The notes: a model not told the origin generated them from the letters alone. Positions 36,453 through 45,849 are shown, counted from the first letter of the stretch. The stretch: 64,000 bases of DNA from Pseudolysinimonas yzui (GCF_014653215.1 NZ_BNAI01000001.1:248001-312000); one strand, 5' to 3'. Numbers and translations: made by a program.

Positions 36453-37474
36453 GCCTCGCTCCGGCGACGGGCGAGCAGGATCGCGAACACGGGCGCCCCG
36501 ATGATCGCGGTGACGATGCCGACCGGCAGTTCCCGCGGCTCGAACACGGTGCGGGCGAGGGTGTCGGCCCACACCAGGAACACCGCGCCGGTCAGCGCCG
36601 ACAGCGGCAGCAGCGCCCGGTGTCCGGGGCCGACGAGCAGCCGCACGGCGTGGGGCAGCACCAACCCGACGAACCCGATCGACCCCGAGACGGCGACGAG
36701 CGCCCCGGTGAGCAGGGCACCGGCGCCGAGCAGGGTCCAGCGCACGCCCTGCACCGGGATGCCGAGAGATGCCGCCGTCGTGTCGCCGAGGGCGAAGGCA
36801 TCCAGGATGCGTCCGGTCAACGCGAGCGGGATGCCGACGACGAGCACCGCACCGCCCGCGATGAGCACCGCCTCCCACCGCGCGCCGGCGAGGGAGCCGA
36901 GCAGCCACGACAGCACCTCGCGGTAGGCGTCACCGGTGGCGACCCAGAAGATCACGAACGAGGTGATCGCGGCGGCGAGCGACGAGACGGCGACGCCGGC
37001 GAGCACCGTGCGGGTGGGGGTGATGCGTCCGAACGCCCCGGCGAGGGCGAGGGTCGCGGCGAGGGCGAGCAACGCACCCGCGAACGCGGCGACGGGCAAC
37101 AGAACCGCGAATCCGAGCAACAGCACCGACACGGCGCCGAGCGACGCGCCCGACGAGATGCCGAGCAGGTACGGGTCCGCGAGCTGGTTGCGGGTGAGCG
37201 CCTGCATGATCGCGCCGACGAGGGCGAGGCCGGCCCCGACCGCGGCGGCGGTGAGGATGCGCGGCAGCCGCAGCTCCCAGACGATGCCGTCGCGCAGCAC
37301 GCTGAGCGGGGAAGGGGCCCCGGTGAGGTGTGACCAGATCGAACCCCACACATCGCCGACGGAGAGGTCGGCAGGGCCGATCGTCACCGTGAGCGAGATC
37401 GAGAGCACGAGGGTGATCGCCAGCACTACGCCGGCGATCACCGCCCGCACCCTCGCCCCCGCGGTCGAGGTCAC
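36449..37474 (-). CDS. ABC transporter permease (FecCD type; putative F420-0/Fo importer)
   Basis: This 341-residue permease has about ten membrane helices and FecCD signatures: LRLPRILTAAAVGAGLALVGAIMQALTRNQLADPYLLGISSGASLGA and GSIGFVGLVLPHAVRLLVGPGHRALLPLSALTGA. The GTG at 37474 overlaps the stop of the binding-protein gene by four bases, so the three genes are coupled. It would form the membrane channel of a type II importer dimer. Confidence 0.88.
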   Translation of the reverse strand: MTSTAGARVRAVIAGVVLAITLVLSISLTVTIGPADLSVGDVWGSIWSHLTGAPSPLSVLRDGIVWELRLPRILTAAAVGAGLALVGAIMQALTRNQLADPYLLGISSGASLGAVSVLLLGFAVLLPVAAFAGALLALAATLALAGAFGRITPTRTVLAGVAVSSLAAAITSFVIFWVATGDAYREVLSWLLGSLAGARWEAVLIAGGAVLVVGIPLALTGRILDAFALGDTTAASLGIPVQGVRWTLLGAGALLTGALVAVSGSIGFVGLVLPHAVRLLVGPGHRALLPLSALTGAVFLVWADTLARTVFEPRELPVGIVTAIIGAPVFAILLARRRSEA

Positions 37475-38439
37475 GGCAGGTCGAGCTCCGCGAGCTGCTC
37501 CGCCACCGAGGCCGCCGCCGACACGGTGCGCACGCCCGCCTCGCCCGCCGCGAACGGCAGCACGATGTAGCGCCGCTTCTGCACGGCCGCGAGGGCCGCG
37601 GTCGCGGGGTTCGACTCGAGCAGTTCGATCTTCGACGCGGCGGTGTTCCAGTCGGCGTCGATGAGCACGATGACGTCGGGGTCGGCGGCGACGATCGACT
37701 CCCAGCCGAAACTCGACCAGGTCATCTCGATGTCGCCCGCGATGTTGGTCAGGCCGGCGGTCTCCAGCACGAGCTGGGGCGCTCCGAGACCGGCGCCGAC
37801 ATACGGGATGTCGGTTCCCGACGAATACCAGAGGGCGGTGAGCCCGCGGTCGTCGGCCTCGATGGCATCCAGCTCGCTCTGCTGCGCCGCGAGGAGGTCG
37901 TCGGCGGAGACGCCGAAGATGTCGGCGGCCTCCTGGATCTCGCGGAACACCTCGTCGAACGTGAGCTTCGGCGGCACATCGGCCGAACGGCAGGCCGCCG
38001 GTTGCACGTAACTGGCGACCCCGAGAGCGCTCAGCTCGGAGCGCTCGCCCGCGGCGTCGGCCGCGAACGCCGACTCCCAGCCCGAGTAGACGAGGTCGGG
38101 CTCGAGGTCGAGCACCGCCTCTTCGCTCGGCATGAAGTCGCTGATCGACGCCAGATCCACGGCATCCGCCGCCCACTCGTCGGGCACCGGGCCGTCCTGG
38201 AACGCGGTGCCGACGATCCGGTCGCCGACGCCGAGCGCGAGCATCATCTCGGTCGAGGTCGACTTGATCGTCACGACGCGCTGCGGGGGCGTGTCGAAGG
38301 TCACCGACACGCCGCAGTTCTCGACCGTGACCGCGGATGCGGTGGCCGACGGAGAGGGTGCGGGCGCGGCGCACGCGGCGAGCAGCGCGACGAGTGGCAC
38401 GACGGCGACGGCGAGAACGGGACGAGCGGAACGGGTCAT
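37471..38439 (-). CDS. ABC transporter substrate-binding lipoprotein (putative F420-0/Fo importer)
   Basis: This 322-residue protein has a signal peptide with lipobox LAAC, followed by a BtuF/FepB-type two-lobe domain: VTFDTPPQRVVTIKSTSTEMMLALGVGDRIVGTAF, LDLEPDLVYSG and DPDVIVLIDADWN. The ATG at 38439 follows CTGGAGATCCC. It is the first gene of the transporter operon and divergent from cofC. The 145-base gap holds no B12 riboswitch signature, which weakens a cobalamin role. Confidence 0.86.
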   Translation of the reverse strand: MTRSARPVLAVAVVPLVALLAACAAPAPSPSATASAVTVENCGVSVTFDTPPQRVVTIKSTSTEMMLALGVGDRIVGTAFQDGPVPDEWAADAVDLASISDFMPSEEAVLDLEPDLVYSGWESAFAADAAGERSELSALGVASYVQPAACRSADVPPKLTFDEVFREIQEAADIFGVSADDLLAAQQSELDAIEADDRGLTALWYSSGTDIPYVGAGLGAPQLVLETAGLTNIAGDIEMTWSSFGWESIVAADPDVIVLIDADWNTAASKIELLESNPATAALAAVQKRRYIVLPFAAGEAGVRTVSAAASVAEQLAELDLP

Positions 38440-38584
38440 GGGATCTCCAGGAGGGCGCGCGGGACGGGAAGCGCCGAGACAGGCGCCGGTCATCGCCCCA
38501 GAGAAGGATGCGCGAACCGCGGGCCATAGACAGCCCGGGGACCGGTGGTCAGTCTAGTCAGGTCCTGTGGTCTAACCTCGGCAG
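38440..38584. promoter_or_regulatory. Divergent promoter region between ABC importer and cofC
   Basis: The 145-base gap separates oppositely oriented starts and should hold both promoters. A GTC-rich block near 38550-38575 (TGGTCAGTCTAGTCAGG, then TGTGGTCTAACC) has several repeated GGTC words and might be a regulator site. No riboswitch or terminator was recognised. Confidence 0.4.
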
Positions 38585-39163
38585 GTGGCTGGCCGGGACG
38601 GATGGGTGATCGTGATTCCGCTCAAGCCGGCCGGCGCGGGCAAGTCGCGGCTCGGCACCTCCGAGAAGACGGTGCGCCAGCTCGGCATCGCCACCGTCCG
38701 CGCCGCGGTCGCGACCCCCGGCGTGCGCGAGGTCGTCGTGGTGACAGCCGACCCCACCACGGCCGCCGATCTCACCGGGATGCCGCGGGTGCGCGTCGTC
38801 AGCGAACCCGCGCCGCGCGGGTTGCGGCTCGCGATCGCGTCGGCGCTGGCCACGATCCCGCCCGGCGTTCGTCGTGCCGTGCTGCTGGGCGACGTGCCGA
38901 GACTCGTCCCCGCCGATCTCGCGCGGGCGCTCGCCCAGGCGACCCGGCATCCGCGCGCCTTCGTCGCCGACGCCGCGGGAACCGGCACGACCCTGGTGAC
39001 CGCCGCGCCGGGGGTGCGGTGGCGTTCCGCGTTCGGGCGGGCGTCGGCATCCCGTCATCGGGCGCTGGGGCTGCACCAGATTCCGGTGCCCTTGCGCTCG
39101 TCGTTGCGGCACGACGTCGACACCCCGGCCCAGCTCGCGAAGGCCCTCACCCGGCGAGGCTGA
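38585..39163 (+). CDS. cofC: 2-phospho-L-lactate (phosphoenolpyruvate) guanylyltransferase
   Basis: This 192-residue enzyme (FbiD in mycobacteria) activates 2-phospholactate or PEP with GTP for F420 assembly. It has the NTP-transferase start VIPLKPAGAGKSRLG, the middle VLLGDVPRLVPADLARAL and the C-terminal SLRHDVDTPAQLAKAL, all typical. The start is GTG at 38585. It is convergent with cofD, with a 17-base overlap at the 3' ends, and divergent from the ABC importer. Confidence 0.92.
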   Translation: MAGRDGWVIVIPLKPAGAGKSRLGTSEKTVRQLGIATVRAAVATPGVREVVVVTADPTTAADLTGMPRVRVVSEPAPRGLRLAIASALATIPPGVRRAVLLGDVPRLVPADLARALAQATRHPRAFVADAAGTGTTLVTAAPGVRWRSAFGRASASRHRALGLHQIPVPLRSSLRHDVDTPAQLAKALTRRG

Positions 39164-40130
39164 TCGCGGCGTCGACCATCCGTGCCGTCGTGGCCGGGTC
39201 GGTCATCCACAGCGGCACCGCCCGGGTCGGGATGCCGTCGGCGACGAGCCCCTCGACGACGTCGGCGTCGGCGGTGTCGACGAGCCACCCGTCGAGCAGG
39301 CCGCCGGTGGTGCGGGAGCCGTGCAATCGCGCGACGGCGTCGGCGCTCGTCTCGACGCCGATCGCGGTGAGGCAGGCGTCGGCCATGCCACGCACCACCG
39401 ATCCGGCGATGATCGGCGATGCCCCGATCACCGGGGCGGGAGTGTCACGCAGTGCCTCGCGGATGCCCGGGATGGCGAGGATCGGGCCGATCGACACGAC
39501 CGGGTTCGAGGGGGCGAGCAACACGACATCCGCCTCTGCGATCGCCTCGAGCACGCCCGCCGACGGGCGCGCCTCGGCGGCTCCTCGTACCTCGAACGAC
39601 GCCGCCGGCAGCGCCGCCCGGTAGCGCACCCACCACTCCTGGAAGTGCAGCTCGGTGCGACCGTCGTCGGTCGGCTGCGCGAGGTGCACGATCGTCTCGG
39701 CCTCGTCGCCGGTCGCCGGCAGCAGCCGGGCGCCGACATCCCAGCGCGCGGCGAGGCGTGCGACGACCTCGGCGAGCGGCACTCCGTCACGCAGCCACGC
39801 GGTACGCGCGACCGACGCGGCGATGTCGAGATCGCCGAGGGTGAACCACGGCCACGCGACGCCCCACGCGGCGAGTTCGCCGTTCACGACCTCGGAGTCA
39901 CCGGCGCGACCCCACCCCCGAGTGGTGTCGTTCACGCCGGCGAGGGCGTAGGTGATCGTGTCGAGGTCGGGCGTGATGCGCAGCCCCGCCAGCCACAGGT
40001 CGTCGGCGGTGTTCACGATCGCAGTGAGCTGCGCCGCGGGGTCGCCCCCGTCAGAATCCTGCAGCCAGTGCCGCACCCCGAGCAGGTAGCGCGCCCCGCC
40101 GACGCCGCCCGCGAGCACCGTGATCTTCAC
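39147..40130 (-). CDS. cofD: 2-phospho-L-lactate transferase
   Basis: This 327-residue enzyme (FbiA) joins the activated phosphoacid to Fo, giving F420-0 or dehydro-F420-0. Signatures are ITVLAGGVGGARYLLGV at the N-terminus, IVNTADDLWLAGLRITPDLDTITYAL, LAPSNPVVSIGPILAIPGI and VIGASPIIAG. Length is normal. It starts four bases before the MocR gene ends on the same strand. It is overlapped at its 3' end by the convergent cofC. Confidence 0.95.
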   Translation of the reverse strand: MKITVLAGGVGGARYLLGVRHWLQDSDGGDPAAQLTAIVNTADDLWLAGLRITPDLDTITYALAGVNDTTRGWGRAGDSEVVNGELAAWGVAWPWFTLGDLDIAASVARTAWLRDGVPLAEVVARLAARWDVGARLLPATGDEAETIVHLAQPTDDGRTELHFQEWWVRYRAALPAASFEVRGAAEARPSAGVLEAIAEADVVLLAPSNPVVSIGPILAIPGIREALRDTPAPVIGASPIIAGSVVRGMADACLTAIGVETSADAVARLHGSRTTGGLLDGWLVDTADADVVEGLVADGIPTRAVPLWMTDPATTARMVDAAISLAG

Positions 40131-40134
40131 CCGC

Positions 40135-41478
40135 TCATCCTTCCGCGAGACCGGTGTTCGCCGCTGACGCCAACGCCCGCGCGACGTCTCGGGCGCTCTC
40201 GACCGGCACGACCCCGACCGTCACGCGCACGTGCGGGGCCGGGGAGTCGCCGAGCTGGAACGGCGCGCCCGGGGCGACGCGGATGCCGGCTGCCGCGAGG
40301 TGCACCAACGCGTCGCGTTCGTCGGCGACGGGAAGCCACGCGTTGATGCCGTCGCCCGCGGGGAGGTCGACGCCGACGGCGAGCAACTCGGAGCGCAGGG
40401 CGGCACGCCGTGCGGCGTAGGCGGCACGGGCCGCATCCACCTCACCGACGGCGACGGGGTCGGTGAGCAGCGCGTGCAGGATCGCCTGGATGGTGCGGGA
40501 GGTCCACCCGGGGCCGAGCAGGCGCCGCGCGACGACACGGTCGACGAGGGCCCGCGGTCCGCCCAGGGCGCCGATGCGCAGGTCGGGTCCGTGCGACTTC
40601 GAGAAGCTCTTCACGTGCAGCACGCGCTCGGGAACGGCGGATGCGAGGGTCACGTCGGGTGAGGACGAGATCGACCCGGAGTGGTCGTCTTCGATCACGA
40701 TCGCGTTGGGCGCGGTTCGGCTGCGGGCGAGCAGCCGCCCGAGCTGGGCGGCGCGTTCCGGGGTGAGCGAGGCCCCGGTCGGGTTGTGGGCGCGGGTCTG
40801 CAGCAGCACGACGGACGGCGCGGTGCCGAGGGCGCGGGCGAAGGCGTCGGGCAGCATGCCGTCGGCATCCATCTGCACCCCGACCGGTTCGAGGCCGTAC
40901 GCCTCGAGCAGGTCGAGGAACGGCGGGAACGTCGGGTTCTCGACGAGCACCCGGTCGCCGTACCGCACGATCGTCCCGAGCGCGCGGTCGATCGCGTCGA
41001 GCGCGCCGTTGGTGACGGTGATCGATTCGGGCGGGCTCGGCCAGGTGGTGCGCAGCAGGTCGTGCAGCTCCGGGATGTCGGGCTTGGCTTGATACGAGGT
41101 CGTGTCGGCGTGGATCTCGAGCGACCCGAGCAGCGGGCCGAGGCGGGGGAGCAGCGCCGGGTCAGGGGTGCCGCGGGACAGATCGAGCGCGGCCTCGAGG
41201 GAGCCGTCGAGCCCCTGATAGCGCCGCGGCATCCACTCGCGGGGGGCGGAGCGCACGAAGCTGCCGGAGCGGCCGCGCGACGTGATGAGTCCCGCCGACG
41301 CGAGGGTCTGCCAGGCGTGGCTGACGGTCGCGGGGGAGACGCCGAGATCCTTCGCGAGGTCGCGCACGGTGGGCAGCCGGTCGCCGGGCGCGAGGTCGCC
41401 GGTGGTGATGAGGCGTGAGATCGCGCTCGCGATCCCGTGCGGGGACCGCTCTTCGACCGCGAGGGCTACCGACTTCAC
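40135..41478 (-). CDS. MocR-type regulator (GntR helix-turn-helix fused to aminotransferase domain)
   Basis: This 447-residue protein starts with a GntR helix-turn-helix (PHGIASAISRLITTGDLAPGDRLPTVRDLAKDLGVSPATVSHAWQTL) followed by a fold-type I aminotransferase domain with the PLP Lys in HVKSFSKSHGPDLRIG. Such proteins use PLP or an amino compound as the signal. It is divergent from the pyrimidine/hydantoin degradation operon and most likely controls it. The start is GTG at 41478. It is followed closely by cofD on the same strand. Confidence 0.9.
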   Translation of the reverse strand: MKSVALAVEERSPHGIASAISRLITTGDLAPGDRLPTVRDLAKDLGVSPATVSHAWQTLASAGLITSRGRSGSFVRSAPREWMPRRYQGLDGSLEAALDLSRGTPDPALLPRLGPLLGSLEIHADTTSYQAKPDIPELHDLLRTTWPSPPESITVTNGALDAIDRALGTIVRYGDRVLVENPTFPPFLDLLEAYGLEPVGVQMDADGMLPDAFARALGTAPSVVLLQTRAHNPTGASLTPERAAQLGRLLARSRTAPNAIVIEDDHSGSISSSPDVTLASAVPERVLHVKSFSKSHGPDLRIGALGGPRALVDRVVARRLLGPGWTSRTIQAILHALLTDPVAVGEVDAARAAYAARRAALRSELLAVGVDLPAGDGINAWLPVADERDALVHLAAAGIRVAPGAPFQLGDSPAPHVRVTVGVVPVESARDVARALASAANTGLAEG

Positions 41479-41596
41479 CGAGGACCGCCTAGCTTTCTTC
41501 TACGCCAGCATTCTTTTAACGGTGCCGACACGGACAGAAACGTCAGAGAAATGTTTACGGCGAAAGATAACAAAAGACAACCCTGGGAGGACGGGC
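41479..41596. promoter_or_regulatory. Divergent regulatory region of the pyrimidine/hydantoin operon
   Basis: This 118-base gap is clearly more AT-rich than its surroundings (runs such as TTCTTTTAAC and AAAGATAACAAAAG). It should hold the promoters of the MocR gene and the degradation operon and the MocR binding site. I could not single out reliable -35/-10 pairs. Confidence 0.5.
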
Positions 41597-42448
41597 ATGG
41601 CCAACATCGTGCGCGCAGCCATTACGCAGACCACGTGGACCGGCGACAAGGAGTCGATGCTCGACAAGCATGAAGGCTTCGCGCGAGAGGCGGCGAAGCA
41701 GGGTGCGCAGGTCATCTGCTTCCAGGAGCTGTTCTACGGCCCGTACTTCGGCATCACCGAAGACAAGAAGTACTACCGCTACGCCGAACCGGCCGACGGG
41801 CCCATCGTCCAGCGCTTCGCGGCCCTCGCCAAAGAGCTGAACATGGTGATGATCCTCCCCATCTACGAGGAGGACATCACCGGCGTGTACTACAACACCG
41901 CCGTGGTGGTGGATGCCGACGGCACGATCCTCGGCAAGTACCGCAAGCACCACATCCCGCACCTGGATCGGTTCTGGGAGAAGTTCTACTTCCGGCCCGG
42001 CAACGGCGGCTACCCGGTGTTCGACACGGCGGTCGGCAAGATCGGCGTCTACATCTGCTACGACCGGCACTTCCCGGAAGGCTGGCGGGAACTCGCCCTC
42101 AACGGGGCGCACATGGTGTTCAACCCGAACGCCACCAAGCCCGGGCTCAGCAACCGGCTGTGGGAGGTCGAAGGGCCGTGTGCCGCCGTGGCCAACGGCA
42201 TGTTCGTGCTGCAGCCCAACCGGGTCGGGCGCGAAGACAACGAGTACGGCGAACTCGCCGTCGACTTCTACGGCACCAGCCAGGTGATCGACCCGCGCGG
42301 CAACTTCGTCGGCGAGCGCGGCTCGGGCGAGCACGAGGAGATCCTGATCCGCGATCTCGACATGGACATGGTTCAGCAGATGCGCGACGACTGGCAGTTC
42401 TTCCGAGACCGCCGGCCCGAGACGTACACCTCGACGGTGAAGCCGTAA
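41597..42448 (+). CDS. Beta-ureidopropionase / N-carbamoyl amino acid amidohydrolase (nitrilase family)
   Basis: This 283-residue carbon-nitrogen hydrolase has the catalytic triad E44 (CFQELFYGPY), K117 (GKYRKHHIPH) and C154 (VYICYDRHFPE). It hydrolyses N-carbamoyl-beta-alanine or related N-carbamoyl amino acids to the amino acid, CO2 and ammonia. CTGGGAGGA precedes the ATG. It is the first gene of an operon with dihydropyrimidinase, so it should take that enzyme's product. Confidence 0.9.
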   Translation: MANIVRAAITQTTWTGDKESMLDKHEGFAREAAKQGAQVICFQELFYGPYFGITEDKKYYRYAEPADGPIVQRFAALAKELNMVMILPIYEEDITGVYYNTAVVVDADGTILGKYRKHHIPHLDRFWEKFYFRPGNGGYPVFDTAVGKIGVYICYDRHFPEGWRELALNGAHMVFNPNATKPGLSNRLWEVEGPCAAVANGMFVLQPNRVGREDNEYGELAVDFYGTSQVIDPRGNFVGERGSGEHEEILIRDLDMDMVQQMRDDWQFFRDRRPETYTSTVKP

Positions 42449-42461
42449 GGGAGGCCCGGTC

Positions 42462-43895
42462 ATGGCAACGACGCTGATCAAGGGCGGAACCGTGGTCTCG
42501 GCCACCGGCCAAACCTCCGCTGACGTTCTCATCGACGGCGAGAAGATCGTCGGCGTCCTCGCACCCGGTTCGGTGCTGCTGGGTACCGACCTCGCGGCAT
42601 CCGCCGACACCGTGATCGACGCGACCGGCAAGTACGTCATCCCCGGCGGGATCGACGCGCACACCCACTTCGAGTTGCCGTTCGGCGGCACCGAGGCCTC
42701 CGACAGCTTCGAGTCGGGCACCCGCGCCGCGGCCTGGGGCGGCACGACGACCGTCGTCGACTTCGCCGTGCAGGTCGCCGGCACCCCGGTGCCCGACGGG
42801 CTCGCCGCGTGGCACGAGAAGGCGGCCGGCAACTGCGCGATCGACTACGGCTTCCACCAGATCATCGGCGGCGTCGACGAGGCGTCGCTCGCCTTCATGC
42901 CGAAGCTGCTGGATGAGGGCATCTCGTCGTACAAGATGTTCATGGCCTACCCGGGGGTGTTCTACTCCGACGACGGGCAGATCCTGCGGGCGATGCAGAA
43001 GGCCGCCGAGCTCGGGCTGCTGACGATGATGCACGCCGAGAACGGCCCCGCGATCGACGTGCTCGCCGCCCAGCTGGCCGAGGCCGGAAAGACGACGCCG
43101 TACTACCACGGCATCGCCCGCGCCTGGCAGATGGAGGAGGAGGCGACGCACCGCGCGATCATGCTCTCCCACCTCACCAACGCCCCGCTGTACGTGGTGC
43201 ACGTGAGCGCCAAGCAGGCGGTCGAACAGCTCGCGTGGGCACGCGACCGCGGCCAGAACGTCTTCGGTGAGACCTGCCCGCAGTACCTCTACCTGTCGCT
43301 CGAAGAGCAGCTGGGCGCGACGAGCAAGGAGTGGGGCGACTTCGAAGGCGCCAAGTGGGTGTGCTCGACGCCGCTGCGCTCCCGCGAGGAGGGCCACCAG
43401 GACCACATGTGGCAGGCCTTGCGCACCAACGACCTGCAGATGGTGTCGACCGACCATTGCCCGTTCTGCATGAAGGGGCAGAAGGAGCTCGGGAAGGGCG
43501 ACTTCCGCAAGATCCCGAACGGCATCGGCAGCGTCGAGCACCGCATGGATCTCATGTACCAGGGCGTCGTGACCGGTCAGCTCACGCTCGAGCGCTGGGT
43601 GGAGCTGACGTCCACGACCCCGGCACGCATGTTCGGTATGTACGGCCAGAAGGGCGTCATCGCCCCCGGCGCCGACGGGGATGTCGTCGTCTACGACCCC
43701 CAGGGTCACACCACGATCTCGGCCGAGACCCACCACATGAACATGGACCACTCCGCGTGGGAGGGCTATGAGATCGACGGCCACGTCGACACCGTGCTCA
43801 GTCGCGGCAAGGTCATCGTCGACGGGGGCCAGTACCTCGGATCGAAAGGCGACGGGCGCTTCCTCAAGCGCGGCTTGTCGCAGTACCTGGTCTGA
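42462..43895 (+). CDS. hydA: Dihydropyrimidinase / hydantoinase
   Basis: This 477-residue amidohydrolase opens dihydropyrimidine or hydantoin rings. The binuclear metal site is complete: HTHFELPFGG, the carboxylated Lys in SYKMFMAYPG, H in MMHAENG, H in VVHVSAKQA and Asp in STDHCPF. It starts 13 bases after the amidohydrolase gene and precedes an F420-dependent oxidoreductase. No dihydropyrimidine dehydrogenase gene is in the cluster, so hydantoins or imported dihydropyrimidines may be the natural substrates. Confidence 0.95.
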   Translation: MATTLIKGGTVVSATGQTSADVLIDGEKIVGVLAPGSVLLGTDLAASADTVIDATGKYVIPGGIDAHTHFELPFGGTEASDSFESGTRAAAWGGTTTVVDFAVQVAGTPVPDGLAAWHEKAAGNCAIDYGFHQIIGGVDEASLAFMPKLLDEGISSYKMFMAYPGVFYSDDGQILRAMQKAAELGLLTMMHAENGPAIDVLAAQLAEAGKTTPYYHGIARAWQMEEEATHRAIMLSHLTNAPLYVVHVSAKQAVEQLAWARDRGQNVFGETCPQYLYLSLEEQLGATSKEWGDFEGAKWVCSTPLRSREEGHQDHMWQALRTNDLQMVSTDHCPFCMKGQKELGKGDFRKIPNGIGSVEHRMDLMYQGVVTGQLTLERWVELTSTTPARMFGMYGQKGVIAPGADGDVVVYDPQGHTTISAETHHMNMDHSAWEGYEIDGHVDTVLSRGKVIVDGGQYLGSKGDGRFLKRGLSQYLV

Positions 43896-43912
43896 GCCGG
43901 AAGGATCGGCCT

Positions 43913-44959
43913 ATGGACTTCGGAGCAGTACTACAGACCAACCCGCCGGCATCGCGCACCATCCACCTCGCGAAACTCGCCGAGCAGTACGGGTTCACCC
44001 ACGTATGGACGTTCGACTCGCACCTGCTCTGGCAGGAGCCGTACGTCATCTACAGCCAGATCCTCGCCGAGACCCGGCGGGTGAAGGTCGGCCCGTTCGT
44101 CACCAACCCGGCGACCCGCGACTGGACCGTCACGGCATCCGTCTTCGCCACGCTCAACGAGATGTACGGCAACCGCACGGTCGTCGGCATCGGCCGCGGC
44201 GACTCGGCGGTGCGCGTCACCAACGGCAAGCCGACGACACTGAAAGAGCTGCGCGAGTCGATCCACGTGATCCGCGAACTCGGCAACTCCCGCAGTGTCG
44301 AGTACAACGGCGCCGAACTGCGGTTCCCGTGGAGCCACGGCTCGGAGCTCGAGGTGTGGGTCGCCGCATACGGCCCGCTCGCCCTCAAGCTGACGGGTGA
44401 GGTGGGCGACGGCTTCATCCTGCAGCTCGCCGATGTCGACATCGCGACCTGGATGATCGCGACGGTGCGGGATGCCGCCGAGAAGGCCGGGCGCGATCCC
44501 GACGCGATCACCTTCTGCGTCGCCGCGCCGTTCTACATCACCGACGGCACCGTCTCGGCGCTCGAGCACGCGCGCAACCAGTCCCGCTGGTTCGGCGGCA
44601 TGGTGGGCAACCACGTCGCCGACATCGTCGAGAAGTACGGCGAGTCGGGGGCGGTGCCGCAGGCCCTCACCGACTACATCAAAGAACGCAAGGGCTACGA
44701 CTACAACACCCACGGCAAGGCCGGCAACGACCACGTCGACTTCGTGCCCGACGACATCGTCGACCGGTTCTGCATCCTCGGCACCGCTGAAGACCACATT
44801 GCCAAGCTGGAACAGCTCAAGGCGATCGGCGTGCACCAGTTCGCGGGGTACCTCCAGCACGACAACAAGGAGGAGACCCTCCGCGTGTACGGCGAGACCG
44901 TCATCCCCGCGATGCGGGATGCCGTGGTCGCCAAGAAGACCGAAACGGCTACGGGCTGA
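43913..44959 (+). CDS. F420-dependent LLM oxidoreductase (TIGR03842-like)
   Basis: This 348-residue luciferase-like TIM barrel starts MDFGAVLQTNPPASRTIHLA, followed by GFTHVWTFDSHLLWQEPYVIYSQIL, TRDWTVTASVFATLNEMYGNR and VGIGRGDSAVR, the pattern of the TIGR03842 group that recurs beside pyrimidine catabolism genes. The F420 in this cell is supplied by fgd and cof genes nearby. Its substrate is unknown. Its stop overlaps the ABC permease start (TGATG). Confidence 0.88.
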   Translation: MDFGAVLQTNPPASRTIHLAKLAEQYGFTHVWTFDSHLLWQEPYVIYSQILAETRRVKVGPFVTNPATRDWTVTASVFATLNEMYGNRTVVGIGRGDSAVRVTNGKPTTLKELRESIHVIRELGNSRSVEYNGAELRFPWSHGSELEVWVAAYGPLALKLTGEVGDGFILQLADVDIATWMIATVRDAAEKAGRDPDAITFCVAAPFYITDGTVSALEHARNQSRWFGGMVGNHVADIVEKYGESGAVPQALTDYIKERKGYDYNTHGKAGNDHVDFVPDDIVDRFCILGTAEDHIAKLEQLKAIGVHQFAGYLQHDNKEETLRVYGETVIPAMRDAVVAKKTETATG

Positions 44960-45849
44960 TGCGGCGTTGGACCGCGGTCGCATGGGGTGCCGCGGGCATC
45001 CTCGCGGTCGCGGTCGCCTGGGAGCTGTACAAGTTCCTCGGTCCGGCCGACGGGTTCGTCGTCGGCGCGATCGCGGGCGAGACCGGGTCGGGCGTCATGC
45101 TGTTGCCGCGCACCCACGACCGCGCGATGCCGCACCTGTGGGACATGGTCGCCCGGCTGTTCGAGTCGACGAGCGGCGGCGACACCCCGCCGCTGATCGT
45201 CTCAGTCGCGTCGGCCGCGCTGCTCACCCTGGGCATCGCGGCGGTCGGCTGGCTGATCGGCGTCGCCGTCGGGATGCTGCTGGGCCTGGCCATGCAGCGC
45301 TGGCGGCTCGTCGAGTGGGGGCTGCTGCCCTGGATCGTCGTCAGTCAGACGGTGCCGCTCATCGCCTTCGCGCCCGTCGTGAACGTCATCGGCAACCAGA
45401 TCGACCGCGGCGGGTTCCCGTGGCCGCAGTGGGTGTCGGTCGCCGTCATCGCCTCCTACCTGGCGTTCTTCCCGGTCGCCATCGGGGCGCTCAAGGGTCT
45501 CGGGTCGCCCGACCGCATCCATCTCGACCTCATGCGCAGCTACGCCGCCGGCTACCGCTCGACGCTGCTACGCCTGCGGCTGCCTGCGGCCGTGCCGTAC
45601 CTGCTGCCCGCCCTGCGGCTCGCCGCCGCCAACGCGGTCGTCGGCGCCGTCGTCGCAGAGGTCTCGATCGGCATGCGCGGCGGCATCGGGCGCATGCTCA
45701 TCCAACTAGCGGGGCAAGGGTCGAGCGACCCGGCTGCTCCATGGGGGCCGACCTTCGGGTCGATCGCGCTCGGCCTCGTGGCCGCCGGCTCGGTCGCGCT
45801 CGTCGGGCTGGGCCTGCGCAGGTATCGACGCGGAGAGGCGACAGCATGA
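44959..45849 (+). CDS. ABC transporter permease 1 (NMT1/SsuC type)
   Basis: This 296-residue protein has about six helices and the binding-protein-dependent permease loop: GLGSPDRIHLDLMRSYAAGYRSTLLRLRLPAAVPYLLPALRLAAANAVVGAVVAE. It is coupled to the upstream oxidoreductase and overlaps the ATPase gene by four bases (ATGA). With the second permease at 46664 it would form a heterodimeric channel for an import system in the pyrimidine/hydantoin operon. Confidence 0.88.
   Translation: MRRWTAVAWGAAGILAVAVAWELYKFLGPADGFVVGAIAGETGSGVMLLPRTHDRAMPHLWDMVARLFESTSGGDTPPLIVSVASAALLTLGIAAVGWLIGVAVGMLLGLAMQRWRLVEWGLLPWIVVSQTVPLIAFAPVVNVIGNQIDRGGFPWPQWVSVAVIASYLAFFPVAIGALKGLGSPDRIHLDLMRSYAAGYRSTLLRLRLPAAVPYLLPALRLAAANAVVGAVVAEVSIGMRGGIGRMLIQLAGQGSSDPAAPWGPTFGSIALGLVAAGSVALVGLGLRRYRRGEATA

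Noticed and set aside
38440-38584. Cobalamin riboswitch in front of the FecCD-type importer
   Set aside because: No AGGGAA/GGTG or GCCACTG-like B12-box elements could be found on the minus strand; the gap is also short for that class.
44900-44960. TPP riboswitch and thiamine-precursor role for the NMT1-type importer
   Set aside because: The importer genes follow the oxidoreductase gene with overlap, leaving no leader; the operon is for pyrimidine/hydantoin degradation.
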